DNA from: Prochlorococcus sp. AG-402-A04
GTDB taxonomy: Bacteria; Cyanobacteriota; Cyanobacteriia; PCC-6307; Cyanobiaceae
Reading direction: 5' to 3'
DNA: 40,038 bases
NCBI GenBank assembly: GCA_003278045.1
Contig: QCHG01000012.1
Span: forward strand, 1 to 40,038
Shown here: one piece after another, positions 17,083 to 26,493 of the stretch
How the letters are laid out: each line of letters starts with the position of its first letter
Position numbering within the stretch: the stretch's first letter is position 1
The notes under the pieces: model-generated
What the model was told of the DNA's origin: nothing
Databases searched by the model: none
What the model saw: the letters and a program-made list of their open reading frames with translations, nothing else
Translations under genes and position numbers: made by a program

Positions 17083-17368
17083 GATCTAATTGCAAGCTGA
17101 CAGCTCTACCTAACCTTGGCTTAGCATTTACTTTCTTTAGCCATTCCCTTACTTCTTCTGAATATCCACATCTATTTAAAATCTCGATTTTATCAGCTAT
17201 CGATTTTTTATATTCATCTTCACTTAAAGGGAATGATTCCTGTCCAAGAAATCCCCACATCATTTGAAAATAAACAAATTTTCCTCTTCTAAAGAGTCTA
17301 AAATCATATTTTTTTCCCCAGCGATGAATCAAATAATGTATAACTTCATCTACTATCAATGGATTCAT
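17051..17368 (-). CDS. DUF3067-family conserved cyanobacterial protein
   Basis: 105 aa, soluble. VDEVIHYLIHRWGKKYDFRLFRRGKFVYFQMMWGFLGQESFPLSEDEY with a C-terminal KPRLGRAVSLQLDL matches my recollection of the DUF3067 pattern (WGxxYD, QxMWxxLxQxSFPLxExEY, PRxGRAV). Function is unknown. It lies antisense between tatC and petC, with its stop inside the tatC 3' end. ATG 17368 leaves 123 bp to the divergent petC start. Confidence 0.78.
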   Translation of the reverse strand: MNPLIVDEVIHYLIHRWGKKYDFRLFRRGKFVYFQMMWGFLGQESFPLSEDEYKKSIADKIEILNRCGYSEEVREWLKKVNAKPRLGRAVSLQLDLNEKMKEFLT

Positions 17369-17491
17369 TTAAATCAATTAATTAAGACTTCCTAAACTTT
17401 TACTTTAAATTATTAAAAGTCCTATCTATTTGCAACAGAAATTGAACAATTTGCTCCATAATAACTAATAAATAACAGAACCAAGTAGCGA

Positions 17492-18028
17492 ATGACTCAA
17501 TTAAGTTCCAATGATGTCCCGTCAATGGGTCGAAGGCAATTTATGAATCTTCTTACATTTGGTACTGCAACTGGTGTAGCGTTAGGGGCCCTTTACCCTG
17601 TAGCGAATTATTTCATGCCTTTAAGAGCAGGCGGAGGTGGAGGTGGAACTTCTGCTAAAGATGAATTAGGGAATCCAATAACTAAAACAGGTTGGTTAGC
17701 TACCCATCAAGCAGGAGACAGAAGTCTAGTGCAGGGTCTAAAGGGAGATCCAACTTATTTAATAGTTAATGAGGGTGGGGAAATAGGAGAATTTGGTTTA
17801 AATGCAATTTGTACTCATTTAGGTTGCGTTGTCCCATGGGATAGTGGTGCTAATAAATTTATATGTCCTTGTCATGGCAGTCAGTACGATACTAATGGGA
17901 AGGTAGTAAGAGGGCCTGCTCCTTTATCTTTAGCTCTAGCCCATGTAGATATTGAAGATGATGCTGTACTAGTCAAACAATGGTCAGAAACTGACTTTAG
18001 AACTAATGAAAATCCATGGTGGGCATAA
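17492..18028 (+). CDS. petC: Cytochrome b6f Rieske iron-sulfur protein
   Basis: 178 aa; carries electrons from plastoquinol to cytochrome f. The twin-arginine motif [13 protein letters not shown] (about 12-24) starts an uncleaved membrane anchor. A glycine hinge [10 protein letters not shown] follows (about 45-54). The 2Fe-2S ligands lie in CTHLGC (Cys107, His109) and CPCHGS (Cys125, His128), with Cys112 and Cys127 forming the Rieske disulfide. petA begins 4 nt after the stop, giving a petC-petA operon. Confidence 0.98.
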   Translation: MTQLSSNDVPSMGRRQFMNLLTFGTATGVALGALYPVANYFMPLRAGGGGGGTSAKDELGNPITKTGWLATHQAGDRSLVQGLKGDPTYLIVNEGGEIGEFGLNAICTHLGCVVPWDSGANKFICPCHGSQYDTNGKVVRGPAPLSLALAHVDIEDDAVLVKQWSETDFRTNENPWWA

Positions 18029-18032
18029 AAAA

Positions 18033-18986
18033 ATGAAAGGTCTTAAAAATCAAATCATGAAAAAAACAAGTTTATTTATCTGTACTCTGCTTTTCATTTC
18101 TAGCATTGTTTTTTATCCAAAGATCACTTTTGCTTATCCATTTTGGGCTCAGCAAAACTATGAATCCCCAAGAGAAGCTACAGGAAAGATAGTCTGTGCA
18201 AATTGTCATCTAGCTCAAATGCCTACAATTGCAGAGGTTCCACAATCTGTTGGAGCAGACAGTGTTTTCAAAGCTGTAGTCAAAATACCATACAAAAATG
18301 ACTTAAAAGAGATCGGTGCTGATGGTTCTGAAGTCCCATTACAAGTTGGCGCAGTCGTAATGCTGCCTGATGGCTTTAAACTTGCTCCACAAGAAAGATG
18401 GACCGAAGAAATCAAAGAGGAGACAGAAGGGGTTTATTTCACCAATTACAGTGAAGAGCAAGATAATATCATCATTGTAGGACCTTTACCTGGCGATACT
18501 AATAAAGAAATAGTTTTCCCTGTACTTTCCCCTGATCCATCTACTAATAAAGAATATCACTATGGGAAATACTCTTTACATATCGGAGGCAATAGAGGTA
18601 GAGGTCAGGTATACCCAACTGGAGACAAAAGTAATAATGTAGTGTTCACTTCTTCCACCTCAGGAACTATAAATTCAATAGAAACAATTGAAGATGGTAG
18701 CTATAAGGTCAACATAGAAAACGATAATGGTGAGATAACCACTGAAGCAGTGCCTGTTGGTCCTCAACTTATAGTAAAAGCACAAGACAAAATTAAGGCA
18801 GGAGACCCTCTTACTAATGATCCCAACGTTGGTGGCTTTGGGCAATTAGATGCTGAGGTTGTACTTCAGAGCCCTTATAGGGTAATTGGATTGATTGCAT
18901 TCTTCATTGGTGTAGGTTTAACACAAATACTTTTAGTATTAAAGAAAAAACAAGTAGAAAAAGTGCAAGCAGCAGAGGGTATATAA
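18033..18986 (+). CDS. petA: Cytochrome f
   Basis: Apocytochrome f of the b6f complex, 317 aa from ATG 18033. The signal peptide ends TFA|YPFWAQ, so the mature N-terminal Tyr serves as the axial haem ligand. CANCHLA is the covalent c-haem site. A C-terminal helix [18 protein letters not shown] anchors the protein in the membrane, with a basic stromal tail. The frame opens upstream to ATG 18006, overlapping petC, but 18033 (4 nt after the petC stop) or 18057 gives a normal signal peptide. lgt follows after 10 nt. Confidence 0.95.
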   Translation: MKGLKNQIMKKTSLFICTLLFISSIVFYPKITFAYPFWAQQNYESPREATGKIVCANCHLAQMPTIAEVPQSVGADSVFKAVVKIPYKNDLKEIGADGSEVPLQVGAVVMLPDGFKLAPQERWTEEIKEETEGVYFTNYSEEQDNIIIVGPLPGDTNKEIVFPVLSPDPSTNKEYHYGKYSLHIGGNRGRGQVYPTGDKSNNVVFTSSTSGTINSIETIEDGSYKVNIENDNGEITTEAVPVGPQLIVKAQDKIKAGDPLTNDPNVGGFGQLDAEVVLQSPYRVIGLIAFFIGVGLTQILLVLKKKQVEKVQAAEGI

Positions 18987-18996
18987 CTTTCTTTAA

Positions 18997-19890
18997 ATGC
19001 TTATACTGCAAGCTTTTATACAATCTCCAGGAGAAACCTTTTTAAATTTAGGATTTATAACTATTAGATGGTACGGACTGCTTATTTCGGTTTCAGTTTT
19101 AATAGGCCTATTTGTCTCTAAAAAACTAGCAAAGGCAAGAAATATTAACCCAGAGTACATTAGTGAAATACTTCCATCATTAATAATCTCTTCAATAATT
19201 GGAGCTAGAGCTTATTACGTAATTTTTGAGTGGAGGCAATATAGCGGAGAGAGCTTTTTTACTTCTTTTGCACTATTCAATAACATCATTCAAATACCTT
19301 CTTTTCTTGCAGTTTGGGAGGGAGGCATAGCAATCCATGGAGGTCTAATTGGAGGATTAATATCTATTATCTATTTCTGTAAATCAAAAAAAATTAATTT
19401 AAAAACTTTTATAGATATATTAATACCCTCGATTATTCTTGGACAATCAATAGGAAGGTGGGGAAATTTTTTCAATAATGAAGCCTTTGGAATTCCTACA
19501 AATTTACCTTGGAAATTATTTATACCTATCCAAAATAGGCCTTTAGAATTTCTTAATTATGAATTTTTTCATCCTACATTTCTCTATGAGTCATTGTGGA
19601 ATCTTTTAATTTTCATCTTCCTCATTATTACCTTTAACAAACAAAATAAAACAGATTTTTTCAGGCCTGGCTTTATTAGCTGTCTTTATTTAATAAGTTA
19701 TAGCTTTGGAAGATTCTGGATTGAAGGTTTAAGAACTGATCCACTATGCATTGGTGGACTTCCACCTTTCTGTGATGGCGGTATAAGAATGGCTCAATTT
19801 ATAAGTATTTTTCTATTTTCTTCTGGATTAATTGGAATATTTTTTTTAAGATTGAGAACATATAGTGGGAAAAATAGAAAGAATGGATAA
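18997..19890 (+). CDS. lgt: Prolipoprotein diacylglyceryl transferase
   Basis: 297-aa integral membrane enzyme that transfers diacylglycerol from phosphatidylglycerol to the lipobox Cys of prolipoproteins. About seven membrane helices are visible. [15 protein letters not shown] (about 107-121) and [17 protein letters not shown] (about 148-164) are the two Lgt signatures, and [13 protein letters not shown] (about 242-254) is the third conserved block. It follows petA by 10 nt and overlaps the start of cobM, so petC-petA-lgt-cobM are probably co-transcribed. Confidence 0.97.
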   Translation: MLILQAFIQSPGETFLNLGFITIRWYGLLISVSVLIGLFVSKKLAKARNINPEYISEILPSLIISSIIGARAYYVIFEWRQYSGESFFTSFALFNNIIQIPSFLAVWEGGIAIHGGLIGGLISIIYFCKSKKINLKTFIDILIPSIILGQSIGRWGNFFNNEAFGIPTNLPWKLFIPIQNRPLEFLNYEFFHPTFLYESLWNLLIFIFLIITFNKQNKTDFFRPGFISCLYLISYSFGRFWIEGLRTDPLCIGGLPPFCDGGIRMAQFISIFLFSSGLIGIFFLRLRTYSGKNRKNG

Positions 19891-20638
19891 TAAAATATCC
19901 TTTATTGGTGTTGGTCCAGGCGATCCAGAATTATTAACTTTAAAAGCATTAAAAAAGATAAAAATTGCTGATGTCATCATTTGGACTGATTCTCTAATTC
20001 CTGAAAAGATTTTAGATTCTGCCAAAGAAGATTCTGAAAAAATAAAAACTAGTTCGCTCAACTTAGAGCAAATCACCTCAATTATGATAGAAAAATTTCA
20101 AGCAGGGAAAACTGTTGTTAGGTTGCATGATGGAGACCCTTGCCTTTTTGGAGCAATTAGAGAGCAAATCGAAATTTTAAAAAATGAAAAAATTGAAATC
20201 GAGGTTGTTCCTGGAGTAAGTGCTTTTCAAGTTGCTGCAGCATATCATGAAGCTGAGTTAACCATCCCTGACGTAACGCAAACAATTATTTTAACTAGAG
20301 CAGGAGGGCGAACAGGGATGCCCGAAAAAGAATCTCTGAAAGATCTTGCGAAACACAATTCTTCTATATGTCTATATCTAAGTGCTAGGCATGTGAAAAG
20401 GTCTCAAGAAACTCTACTAGAGTTTTACCCTCCAGATACGAAAGTGATTGTTGGATTTAGAGTATCTTGGGATGATGGCTGGACATCATTAATAGAATTA
20501 AAAGATATGGAAAAATTTTCTATTGAGAAAAAACTAATTAGAACAACCATTTACATAATTAGCCCAGCAATAAGTAATTCTCAAAAAAGATCTAATCTTT
20601 ATAATCCAACTTATAGGCATCTCTTTAGGAATAAATAA
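19883..20638 (+). CDS. cobM: Precorrin-4 C(11)-methyltransferase
   Basis: 251 aa from ATG 19883. SAM-dependent tetrapyrrole methylase of the corrinoid pathway. [17 protein letters not shown] near the N-terminus is the class signature, [17 protein letters not shown] (about 75-90) the second, and [13 protein letters not shown] (about 110-122) the third. [17 protein letters not shown] is characteristic of the precorrin-4 enzyme (CobM/CbiF). A GTG at 19865 could start it six codons earlier; the ATG overlaps the lgt stop by 8 nt. There is no cobalamin riboswitch in front. Confidence 0.92.
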   Translation: MDNKISFIGVGPGDPELLTLKALKKIKIADVIIWTDSLIPEKILDSAKEDSEKIKTSSLNLEQITSIMIEKFQAGKTVVRLHDGDPCLFGAIREQIEILKNEKIEIEVVPGVSAFQVAAAYHEAELTIPDVTQTIILTRAGGRTGMPEKESLKDLAKHNSSICLYLSARHVKRSQETLLEFYPPDTKVIVGFRVSWDDGWTSLIELKDMEKFSIEKKLIRTTIYIISPAISNSQKRSNLYNPTYRHLFRNK

Positions 20639-20693
20639 TCTTAAAGTTGATAGAAAAATATTAATTACTATAATTAGTAAAAATTTATTTGCT

Positions 20694-21188
20694 TTGAAAG
20701 AAATAAAATCTGTTTCGGAAAACAACAATAAAGAAGATAATTCCTCTTTAAAGAGAATTGGAAATTTCATTAAGGAGGCAAGGTTAAGTAGAAATAAATC
20801 TATTGAAGAATTGGCTTCTGATTTAAAAATCGGAGCTCATCAACTTGAAGCTATAGAAGAGGGCAATGAAGAAAAGCTACCTGAAAAAGTATTTGTCAAA
20901 GCAATGATTAGAAGGATTGCACAGAAACTTAAACTTGATACAGAATTTATAATGGATGAATTTAAGACAGAGAGGAAAGAAGTAAAAATTGAAGAAATAG
21001 TTGAAGAAGTTTCCAAAAAAAATTACAAGTCCAGGCAATCTAATAATTTTAATCCATTAGGGTTCATAATATTTATTTTAATTTCAGGCTTTCTCGGACT
21101 AATCGCATCGTCCTTAATTTTAAATTTATTTTCAGACTCTTCTCAAAATCAAACTCCTAAACAAGAACTTATTAAAAAAACTAAATAA
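20694..21188 (+). CDS. RodZ-like helix-turn-helix membrane protein
   Basis: 164 aa from a TTG start. An N-terminal HTH of the RodZ/HTH_25 type spans about 20-90: IGNFIKEARLSRNKSIEELA, LKIGAHQLEAIEEGNEEKLPEKVFVKAMIRRIAQ. A Lys/Glu-rich linker and a single membrane helix (about 119-146) follow. Only a short tail (SQNQTPKQELIKKTK) lies beyond the membrane, so the periplasmic DUF4115 domain of full RodZ is missing. RodZ links MreB to the wall machinery; whether this form does so is uncertain. Its end overlaps ppx by 8 nt. Confidence 0.8.
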   Translation: MKEIKSVSENNNKEDNSSLKRIGNFIKEARLSRNKSIEELASDLKIGAHQLEAIEEGNEEKLPEKVFVKAMIRRIAQKLKLDTEFIMDEFKTERKEVKIEEIVEEVSKKNYKSRQSNNFNPLGFIIFILISGFLGLIASSLILNLFSDSSQNQTPKQELIKKTK

Positions 21189-22776
21189 CTTTTAAATCTA
21201 AATTTTTTAGTTCCTTTATTACATTTCGGCATAATCCTAGGTTCCATTTTTCAAGTAAAAGATCATGGTTTCTATCAAAAGGTAAAAGTTCAAATTTAAG
21301 AATATTTTCCTGCAATTTTATTTGAACTGAGGAAATTACCTTATCAGGTCTTTGATCAAGAGATGCTGCTAGTCTCAAAATTAATGACATTTCAAGAACT
21401 AGTGTTTTATCTTCTTTGGATATTAAATTTTGCCAAGACTCATGTCTTTTCTTCGGTAGAGTCTTTCTATGGTATCTAGCAATTGAAGCAATAATATTTG
21501 TTTCTGCTTCAGAATATCCCAACAACTCACAATTTTTTATTAAGTACCAAGAGTGTTTGTGATATGCACCAACATTTACATATTTCCCACAATTATAAAG
21601 ATTACAAGCTGCCCAAAGAAGTTCTTTAGCTTTAGGGTCATTATCGCTATGAAATATATTTTCAGTCTGATCATAGATTTGAAAGGCAATATCACTAACT
21701 TTTTCAGCTCTAGTATTATCTACTCCAAACTTTCTAGCCTGATGAACTATAGTTGTTTTTCTAATATTGCTTTGAATACTTAACTCGTTTTTAATTATCC
21801 CTTGACGAAGCATCCAATCTACAACCAAACCTTCTCGAAGCGCCCTCTCACTTATTATTAATTCATTAAAGTTCAACATCTGCATTGCGGTATTCAATAT
21901 CAATGCACCTGGAATAATTATTTCTGCTCTTCTCTCACTTAATGAAGGTATTTTCTTAATTTCCGAAAATGGCAATTTAATTAGTTTTTCCAATACATTT
22001 TGTAAATTTTCCCTTTTAAATTTATAACCATGCAACTTTTGTTTAGATTCTCCCAAATCATCTGAAATCAAATTTCCTAATGAGGTTGCGGTGCCACTGG
22101 TTGCAATCATAGATAAAGGCTTATCTCTCTTAGATCTACTCTTTATTTTTCGGACAGATGGTTCTAAAGATCCTTTAATAAAAGTTTTTAGAAAACTCAA
22201 TCTTTCTGAATTTATAGAGTCTTTATTTAAAAAATCATTTTTAAGTCTTACCGCACCAATTCTCGAACTGGTAAGAGCTGTAGCATCTTTTTTATCTGCA
22301 AGTATTAATTCTGTAGATCCTCCTCCAATATCTATGATTACAAATGACTCATCTTCAAAAGCCATACCAGAAAGAACGCCAAGGTAAATTAATCTGGCTT
22401 CCTCAGAACCACTTATCATTTCTATTTGAATATTAGTTTCATCAAGCACTCTTTTAATAAAATCCTGACCGTTTGGAGCTTCCCTAACTGCACTTGTTGC
22501 TGCAGTTACTATTTGTTTTACTCCATTACTTTTACAATATTCCTTAAATCGCTTAAGAGTAACTAATGCTCTTTGGATTGATTCTTCATTAAGATTACCC
22601 TCCTCATCTCTTTCTCCAAGACGAGTGGTTGATTTATCAGTGAATTTTATTGAAAATGACTTTAATTCTAGATTAATTTCTGCTACCAAGAGGTGTGTAG
22701 AGTTAGTTCCAATATCTATAGAAGCTACTAAAATTTGTTTTTCTTGAAAATATCTTAAATCTTGTTTATGTATCAT
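21181..22776 (-). CDS. ppx: Exopolyphosphatase / Ppx-GppA family phosphatase
   Basis: 531 aa. The ASKHA-type phosphohydrolase domain begins VASIDIGTNSTHLLVAEI, with ATSAVREAPNG, GSEEARLIYLGVL and VIIDIGGGSTELIL. The C-terminal half (about 320-500) is the HD-like helical domain with YHKHSWYLIKNCELLGYS. It hydrolyses polyphosphate, or (p)ppGpp in GppA types; specificity is not decidable here. ATG 22776 is divergent from ubiA at 22881. Confidence 0.94.
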   Translation of the reverse strand: MIHKQDLRYFQEKQILVASIDIGTNSTHLLVAEINLELKSFSIKFTDKSTTRLGERDEEGNLNEESIQRALVTLKRFKEYCKSNGVKQIVTAATSAVREAPNGQDFIKRVLDETNIQIEMISGSEEARLIYLGVLSGMAFEDESFVIIDIGGGSTELILADKKDATALTSSRIGAVRLKNDFLNKDSINSERLSFLKTFIKGSLEPSVRKIKSRSKRDKPLSMIATSGTATSLGNLISDDLGESKQKLHGYKFKRENLQNVLEKLIKLPFSEIKKIPSLSERRAEIIIPGALILNTAMQMLNFNELIISERALREGLVVDWMLRQGIIKNELSIQSNIRKTTIVHQARKFGVDNTRAEKVSDIAFQIYDQTENIFHSDNDPKAKELLWAACNLYNCGKYVNVGAYHKHSWYLIKNCELLGYSEAETNIIASIARYHRKTLPKKRHESWQNLISKEDKTLVLEMSLILRLAASLDQRPDKVISSVQIKLQENILKFELLPFDRNHDLLLEKWNLGLCRNVIKELKNLDLKVI

Positions 22777-22880
22777 TTCTTTTTATAAGATGCAGATATC
22801 TTTAATCCATTAATAAATATACCCAAGATTGATTATTAAATAATAGAAATCATTTAATCCTAGTAAGATTATTTAAAGTT

Positions 22881-23789
22881 ATGAAATATACAATAGGTTA
22901 TATGCAAAATAAAAATCGACAAATTAAATTAAGTACTTTTTTTGAATTACTAAGGTGGAATAAGCCGACTGGAAGAATGATTTTACTTATTCCTGCTGGA
23001 TGGAGTTTATATTTAACCCCAGATGCTAATCCAACATTTTTAATGTTGCTAAGAATAATCCTGGGAGGACTACTAGTAAGTGGATTTGGCTGCGTGGTTA
23101 ATGATATTTGGGACAAAAAAATTGATCAAAAAGTTTTTAGGACAAAGAATAGACCTCTAGCTGCAAATAAAATCGATCTTAAAACGGCTTATTCAATTCT
23201 TTTCTTTTTAATTATATGTAGCTTCTTTTTAACTTTGTCACTACCTCAACCTGGAAGAATTCTTTCCATTTCACTTGCTTTTTTAGTCTTACCAATTATT
23301 TTAATTTATCCTTCTGCCAAAAGATGGTTTAAATTTCCTCAATTAATCTTATCCATATGCTGGGGTTTTGCTGTCTTAATTCCCTGGGCCGCAAATGAAG
23401 GCAATTTAAATAGTATTGTTTTATTGTTTTGCTGGCTAGCTACCATTTTTTGGACTTTTGGCTTTGACACGATTTATGCTTTAGCAGATAAAAAATACGA
23501 TATCAAAATTGGAATAAATAGTTCCGCTGTTAACCTCCAGAACAATACAAGAATAACTATTCAAATTTGTTATTTTTTAACATCTAGTTTTCTCGCATTA
23601 TGCGGATATATTAATCAAATGGATTTTATTTTTTGGCCAATTTGCCTTACAACTTCAATCTTAATGCAGAGAGATATTCTAAAAGTATTTCCTGAGGAAA
23701 AGCAATCAATAAAAAATATTGGGAATCACTTCAAAAATCAATCAATTTATGGTGGAGTCCTTTTATTAGGAATTATTATTGCCTCATAG
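22881..23789 (+). CDS. ubiA: 4-hydroxybenzoate polyprenyltransferase (plastoquinone pathway)
   Basis: 302-aa UbiA-superfamily prenyltransferase. NDIWDKKIDQKV (about 75-86) and DTIYALADKKYD (about 196-207) are the two Asp-rich Mg-prenyl-diphosphate motifs, and RTKNRPLAA follows the first. About eight or nine membrane helices are visible. In cyanobacteria the UbiA-type enzyme prenylates 4-hydroxybenzoate for plastoquinone. ATG 22881 is used; ATG 22902 is a possible alternative. The LD-carboxypeptidase gene follows after 9 nt. Confidence 0.92.
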   Translation: MKYTIGYMQNKNRQIKLSTFFELLRWNKPTGRMILLIPAGWSLYLTPDANPTFLMLLRIILGGLLVSGFGCVVNDIWDKKIDQKVFRTKNRPLAANKIDLKTAYSILFFLIICSFFLTLSLPQPGRILSISLAFLVLPIILIYPSAKRWFKFPQLILSICWGFAVLIPWAANEGNLNSIVLLFCWLATIFWTFGFDTIYALADKKYDIKIGINSSAVNLQNNTRITIQICYFLTSSFLALCGYINQMDFIFWPICLTTSILMQRDILKVFPEEKQSIKNIGNHFKNQSIYGGVLLLGIIIAS

Positions 23790-23798
23790 ATTCTAAAT

Positions 23799-24668
23799 AT
23801 GGTTTTTAAATTAAAAAAAGGTGATCTAATAGATATTTTAGCTCCAGGCTCTTTTATTGATGAAGACGAAAATTTTCAAAAAGGCATAGAAATTTTAAAA
23901 AACTGGGGCTTGGAAATTAATGAAAATAATTCTCTATCCAAAAAATTTGGTTATTTTGCAGGTGATGATCTAATTAGATTCAAAGAACTGGAAAAAGCAC
24001 AAAATAGTAAGCTAATCATTTTTGCAAAAGGTGGCTGGGGTTCAGCAAGAATATTAGAAAAAGAACCTTCTTGGCAGCATGGTTTAATGCTTGGATTCTC
24101 AGATACATGTTCTTTATTACTATCTAAGTATTCTCAAGGATTTATAGGTTCTATTCATGGGCCTATGGTTACTGGCCTTTTCAAAGAGCCAGAATGGAGT
24201 CTTGAGAGATTAAGAAATTTACTTTTTGAAGGATATGTTGAGGACATATCAGGAATACCTTTAAGAGGTGGGAAAGCTAAAGGAGAAATTATCGTTTCTA
24301 ACTTAACTATTGCTACTTTTTTAATTGGTACTAATCACTTTCCAGATTGCAATGGGAAAATAATAATTTTTGAAGATATTAATGAAGATATTTATAAAAT
24401 TGATCGCATGTTGACTTACCTCAGAATGACTAAAACACTCACTAAAATTGCTGGTATTGGATTCGGAAGTTTTTCTAATGATTCCATCGACCTAGAATGG
24501 AAAGATTTACTAAAAAACTGCATTATTGAAAGACTCCAAGAGTTTGATTTTCCTATTCTTTTTGACCTCCCAATAGGCCACATATCGGGAAATGCTTGCA
24601 TTCCTTTAGGATACGAAGCCACCTTAAATGGTGATGATGGCATTCTTAGTATCGATAAACCTTTTTAA
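23799..24668 (+). CDS. LD-carboxypeptidase (S66 family)
   Basis: 289 aa; LdcA/MccF-type serine peptidase that trims murein tetrapeptides during wall recycling, or cleaves related amide bonds. KGDLIDILAPGSFIDE at the start, KGGWGSARIL (about 72-81) and LGFSDTCSLLLS with the nucleophile Ser (about 106) are visible. Glu in IIFEDINEDIYKIDRML and His in LPIGHISGNACIPLG complete the Ser-Glu-His set. The stop directly abuts the ispD stop, with no spacer. Confidence 0.9.
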   Translation: MVFKLKKGDLIDILAPGSFIDEDENFQKGIEILKNWGLEINENNSLSKKFGYFAGDDLIRFKELEKAQNSKLIIFAKGGWGSARILEKEPSWQHGLMLGFSDTCSLLLSKYSQGFIGSIHGPMVTGLFKEPEWSLERLRNLLFEGYVEDISGIPLRGGKAKGEIIVSNLTIATFLIGTNHFPDCNGKIIIFEDINEDIYKIDRMLTYLRMTKTLTKIAGIGFGSFSNDSIDLEWKDLLKNCIIERLQEFDFPILFDLPIGHISGNACIPLGYEATLNGDDGILSIDKPF

Positions 24669-25340
24669 CTAGAGTTTCTTCACAAAAAGTTTTGCTATTT
24701 TCAAATCTATAGGGGACGTAATTTTTATATTTGAATAAGTTCCTTCAATAATCTTCACTTTCCAATTAAGCATTTCGAATAGTGAAGCATCATCTGTGAC
24801 TTTCCAGTTTTTATCAATTGCCATCTTATGAGCTTTTTTTAATCTATCTACTAAAAAGCCCTGAGGAGTTTGCGCTGCCCATAAATAATTTCTATCTGGT
24901 GTTTCTTTAATAAAACCTTCATTATTAACAATCTTTATTGTGTCAGTTACCTTAGTAGCCAAAATTACAGCTTCATTTTTATCTAATTGCTTGGCACAAA
25001 GGTCTATCAATTCAGGCTTAATTAGACATCTAGCACCATCATGTATTAAAACTTTTTTAGCATCTTTTGGTAGCGCTTTTAAACCATTAAAAACTGACTG
25101 TTGTCTGGTGTCACCACCATTAATCCAATGAACTTTATGGGCAAAATCCTTCGCTGAATTTAATAATAAATTTTTATCTTTCGGTTGCCCAATTATTCCA
25201 ACCCAGTTTGTTGAGCTTGCAGAAAATACAGATTTAAGTGTCCAATAAATCAAAGACTCTCCGTCTAAATCAATAAGTAATTTATTTTTTCCAGCTTTCA
25301 TTCTGCTACCAATCCCTGCAGCTGGTATTAAAAAGTGCAC
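24669..25340 (-). CDS. ispD: 2-C-methyl-D-erythritol 4-phosphate cytidylyltransferase
   Basis: 223 aa; forms CDP-ME in the MEP isoprenoid route that supplies phytyl, carotenoid and plastoquinone tails. LIPAAGIGSRMKAGKNKLLIDLDG (about 4-27) is the nucleotide-binding signature. VLIHDGARCLIKPELI (about 99-114), LWAAQTPQGFLVDRL (about 148-162) and TDDASLFEML (about 180-189) are the other IspD blocks. It is divergent from fabG with a 92-bp gap. Confidence 0.96.
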   Translation of the reverse strand: MHFLIPAAGIGSRMKAGKNKLLIDLDGESLIYWTLKSVFSASSTNWVGIIGQPKDKNLLLNSAKDFAHKVHWINGGDTRQQSVFNGLKALPKDAKKVLIHDGARCLIKPELIDLCAKQLDKNEAVILATKVTDTIKIVNNEGFIKETPDRNYLWAAQTPQGFLVDRLKKAHKMAIDKNWKVTDDASLFEMLNWKVKIIEGTYSNIKITSPIDLKIAKLFVKKL

Positions 25341-25432
25341 AATAGTAGGTCTTAATATTTTCTAGACAATTATAAATAAAAGCAATATCTTTACACAAAT
25401 AGTACTACGATTGAAAATTATAAAATTTCATA

Positions 25433-26182
25433 ATGTCCAATACAGATTCATTATCAGGCAAAGTTGCTTTAATCACTGGAGCTAGCAGAGGAATTGGTAA
25501 AGAAATTGCTTTAGAACTAAGTCGCTTAGGAGCAGAAGTTTTTATTAATTACTCTTCTTCTGATGAAAAAGCTGAAGAAGTTGTAAATTCAATAAAAAAT
25601 TCGGGAGGTAAAGCTCATAAATTAAAATTTGATGTATCAAGAGAGGATTCTGTCAGTTCAGCTTTTGAAGAAATCATAAAAATGAATGGATCCATTGATA
25701 TTCTTATTAACAATGCTGGTATTACTAGAGATGGACTATTGATGAGAATGAAATCGGAACAATGGGATGATGTATTAAATACAAACTTAAAAGGAGTTTT
25801 TCTTTGTACAAAATATGCATCAAAATTTATGATGAAAAAAAGAAGTGGTAGTATCGTAAATATTTCATCTGTTGTTGGAATAATTGGTAATCCCGGTCAA
25901 GCAAATTATTCTGCCGCCAAAGCTGGAGTTATTGGATTCACCAAAACTTGCGCTAAAGAATTTGCTTCAAGAGGTATAAACGTAAATGCAATAGCTCCAG
26001 GCTTTATAGAAACAGAAATGACTGAAAAACTTAATACTGAAGAGATACTTAAAGTTATCCCTTTAGGGAAATTAGGAAGTTGTACTCAAATTGCAAACTT
26101 AGTGTCGTTCTTAGTTTCAAGTAATGCTGGAAGTTACATTACAGGGCAAACAATCAGTATAGACGGAGGTATGAGTATTTAA
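25433..26182 (+). CDS. fabG: 3-oxoacyl-[acyl-carrier-protein] reductase
   Basis: 249-aa SDR enzyme of fatty acid elongation, NADPH-dependent. TGASRGIGKEIA (about 15-26), NNAGITRDGLLMRM (about 90-103), the catalytic Ser in VNISSVVGIIGNPGQ and Tyr-x3-Lys in YSAAKAG (about 155-161), and IAPGFIETEMT are visible. GGMSI is the typical C-terminal end. The stop abuts the stop of the 59-aa gene on the other strand. Confidence 0.97.
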   Translation: MSNTDSLSGKVALITGASRGIGKEIALELSRLGAEVFINYSSSDEKAEEVVNSIKNSGGKAHKLKFDVSREDSVSSAFEEIIKMNGSIDILINNAGITRDGLLMRMKSEQWDDVLNTNLKGVFLCTKYASKFMMKKRSGSIVNISSVVGIIGNPGQANYSAAKAGVIGFTKTCAKEFASRGINVNAIAPGFIETEMTEKLNTEEILKVIPLGKLGSCTQIANLVSFLVSSNAGSYITGQTISIDGGMSI

Positions 26183-26362
26183 TTATGTACTTTCATAAGG
26201 CTGACCCAATTCATCTCTTAACCTTCTAATTTTTTGTAAAAGTTTAAGTCTTCGACTTCTAGCAGTTAATGTCAAGAAAAATCTTAAAGGGAAGTATATT
26301 AGTGTCATAGCAATCGCGAGAATTGCGGTAAGAGTAAAAATAAGATTATTTGTTTCTTCCAT
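26183..26362 (-). CDS. Small conserved membrane protein, 59 aa
   Basis: Function not recognised. It reads MEETNNLIFT, then a membrane helix (about residues 8-34, LTAILAIAMTLIYFPLRFF), then a strongly basic amphipathic stretch TARSRRLKLLQKIRRLRDEL and the end GQPYEST. The one-helix-plus-basic-tail layout suggests a membrane-anchored protein with a cytosolic nucleic-acid or lipid-facing segment. It fills the space between fabG and groEL exactly, with no gap to the fabG stop, which supports it being real. Confidence 0.75.
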   Translation of the reverse strand: MEETNNLIFTLTAILAIAMTLIYFPLRFFLTLTARSRRLKLLQKIRRLRDELGQPYEST

Positions 26363-26493
26363 AACTTAAAGATACTCTTATTTGAGTTAATTTGTATGTC
26401 TCATTAAAAGAAATTCGGCTTTCCCCACTTAACTAAATATCCCTTAAATATGATTCTATGGGAGATTAGAATAAGATTAAAGACCGAGTAAAC

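Noticed and set aside
18006..18032. Upstream petA start overlapping petC
   Set aside because: It would add MKIHGGHKK before the signal peptide and overlap petC by 23 nt; ATG 18033 is a better start.
19800..19882. Cobalamin riboswitch ahead of cobM
   Set aside because: cobM starts inside the lgt end and there is no B12-box-like sequence.
26363..26493. CIRCE operator upstream of groEL
   Set aside because: No TTAGCACTC/GAGTGCTAA pair is present.
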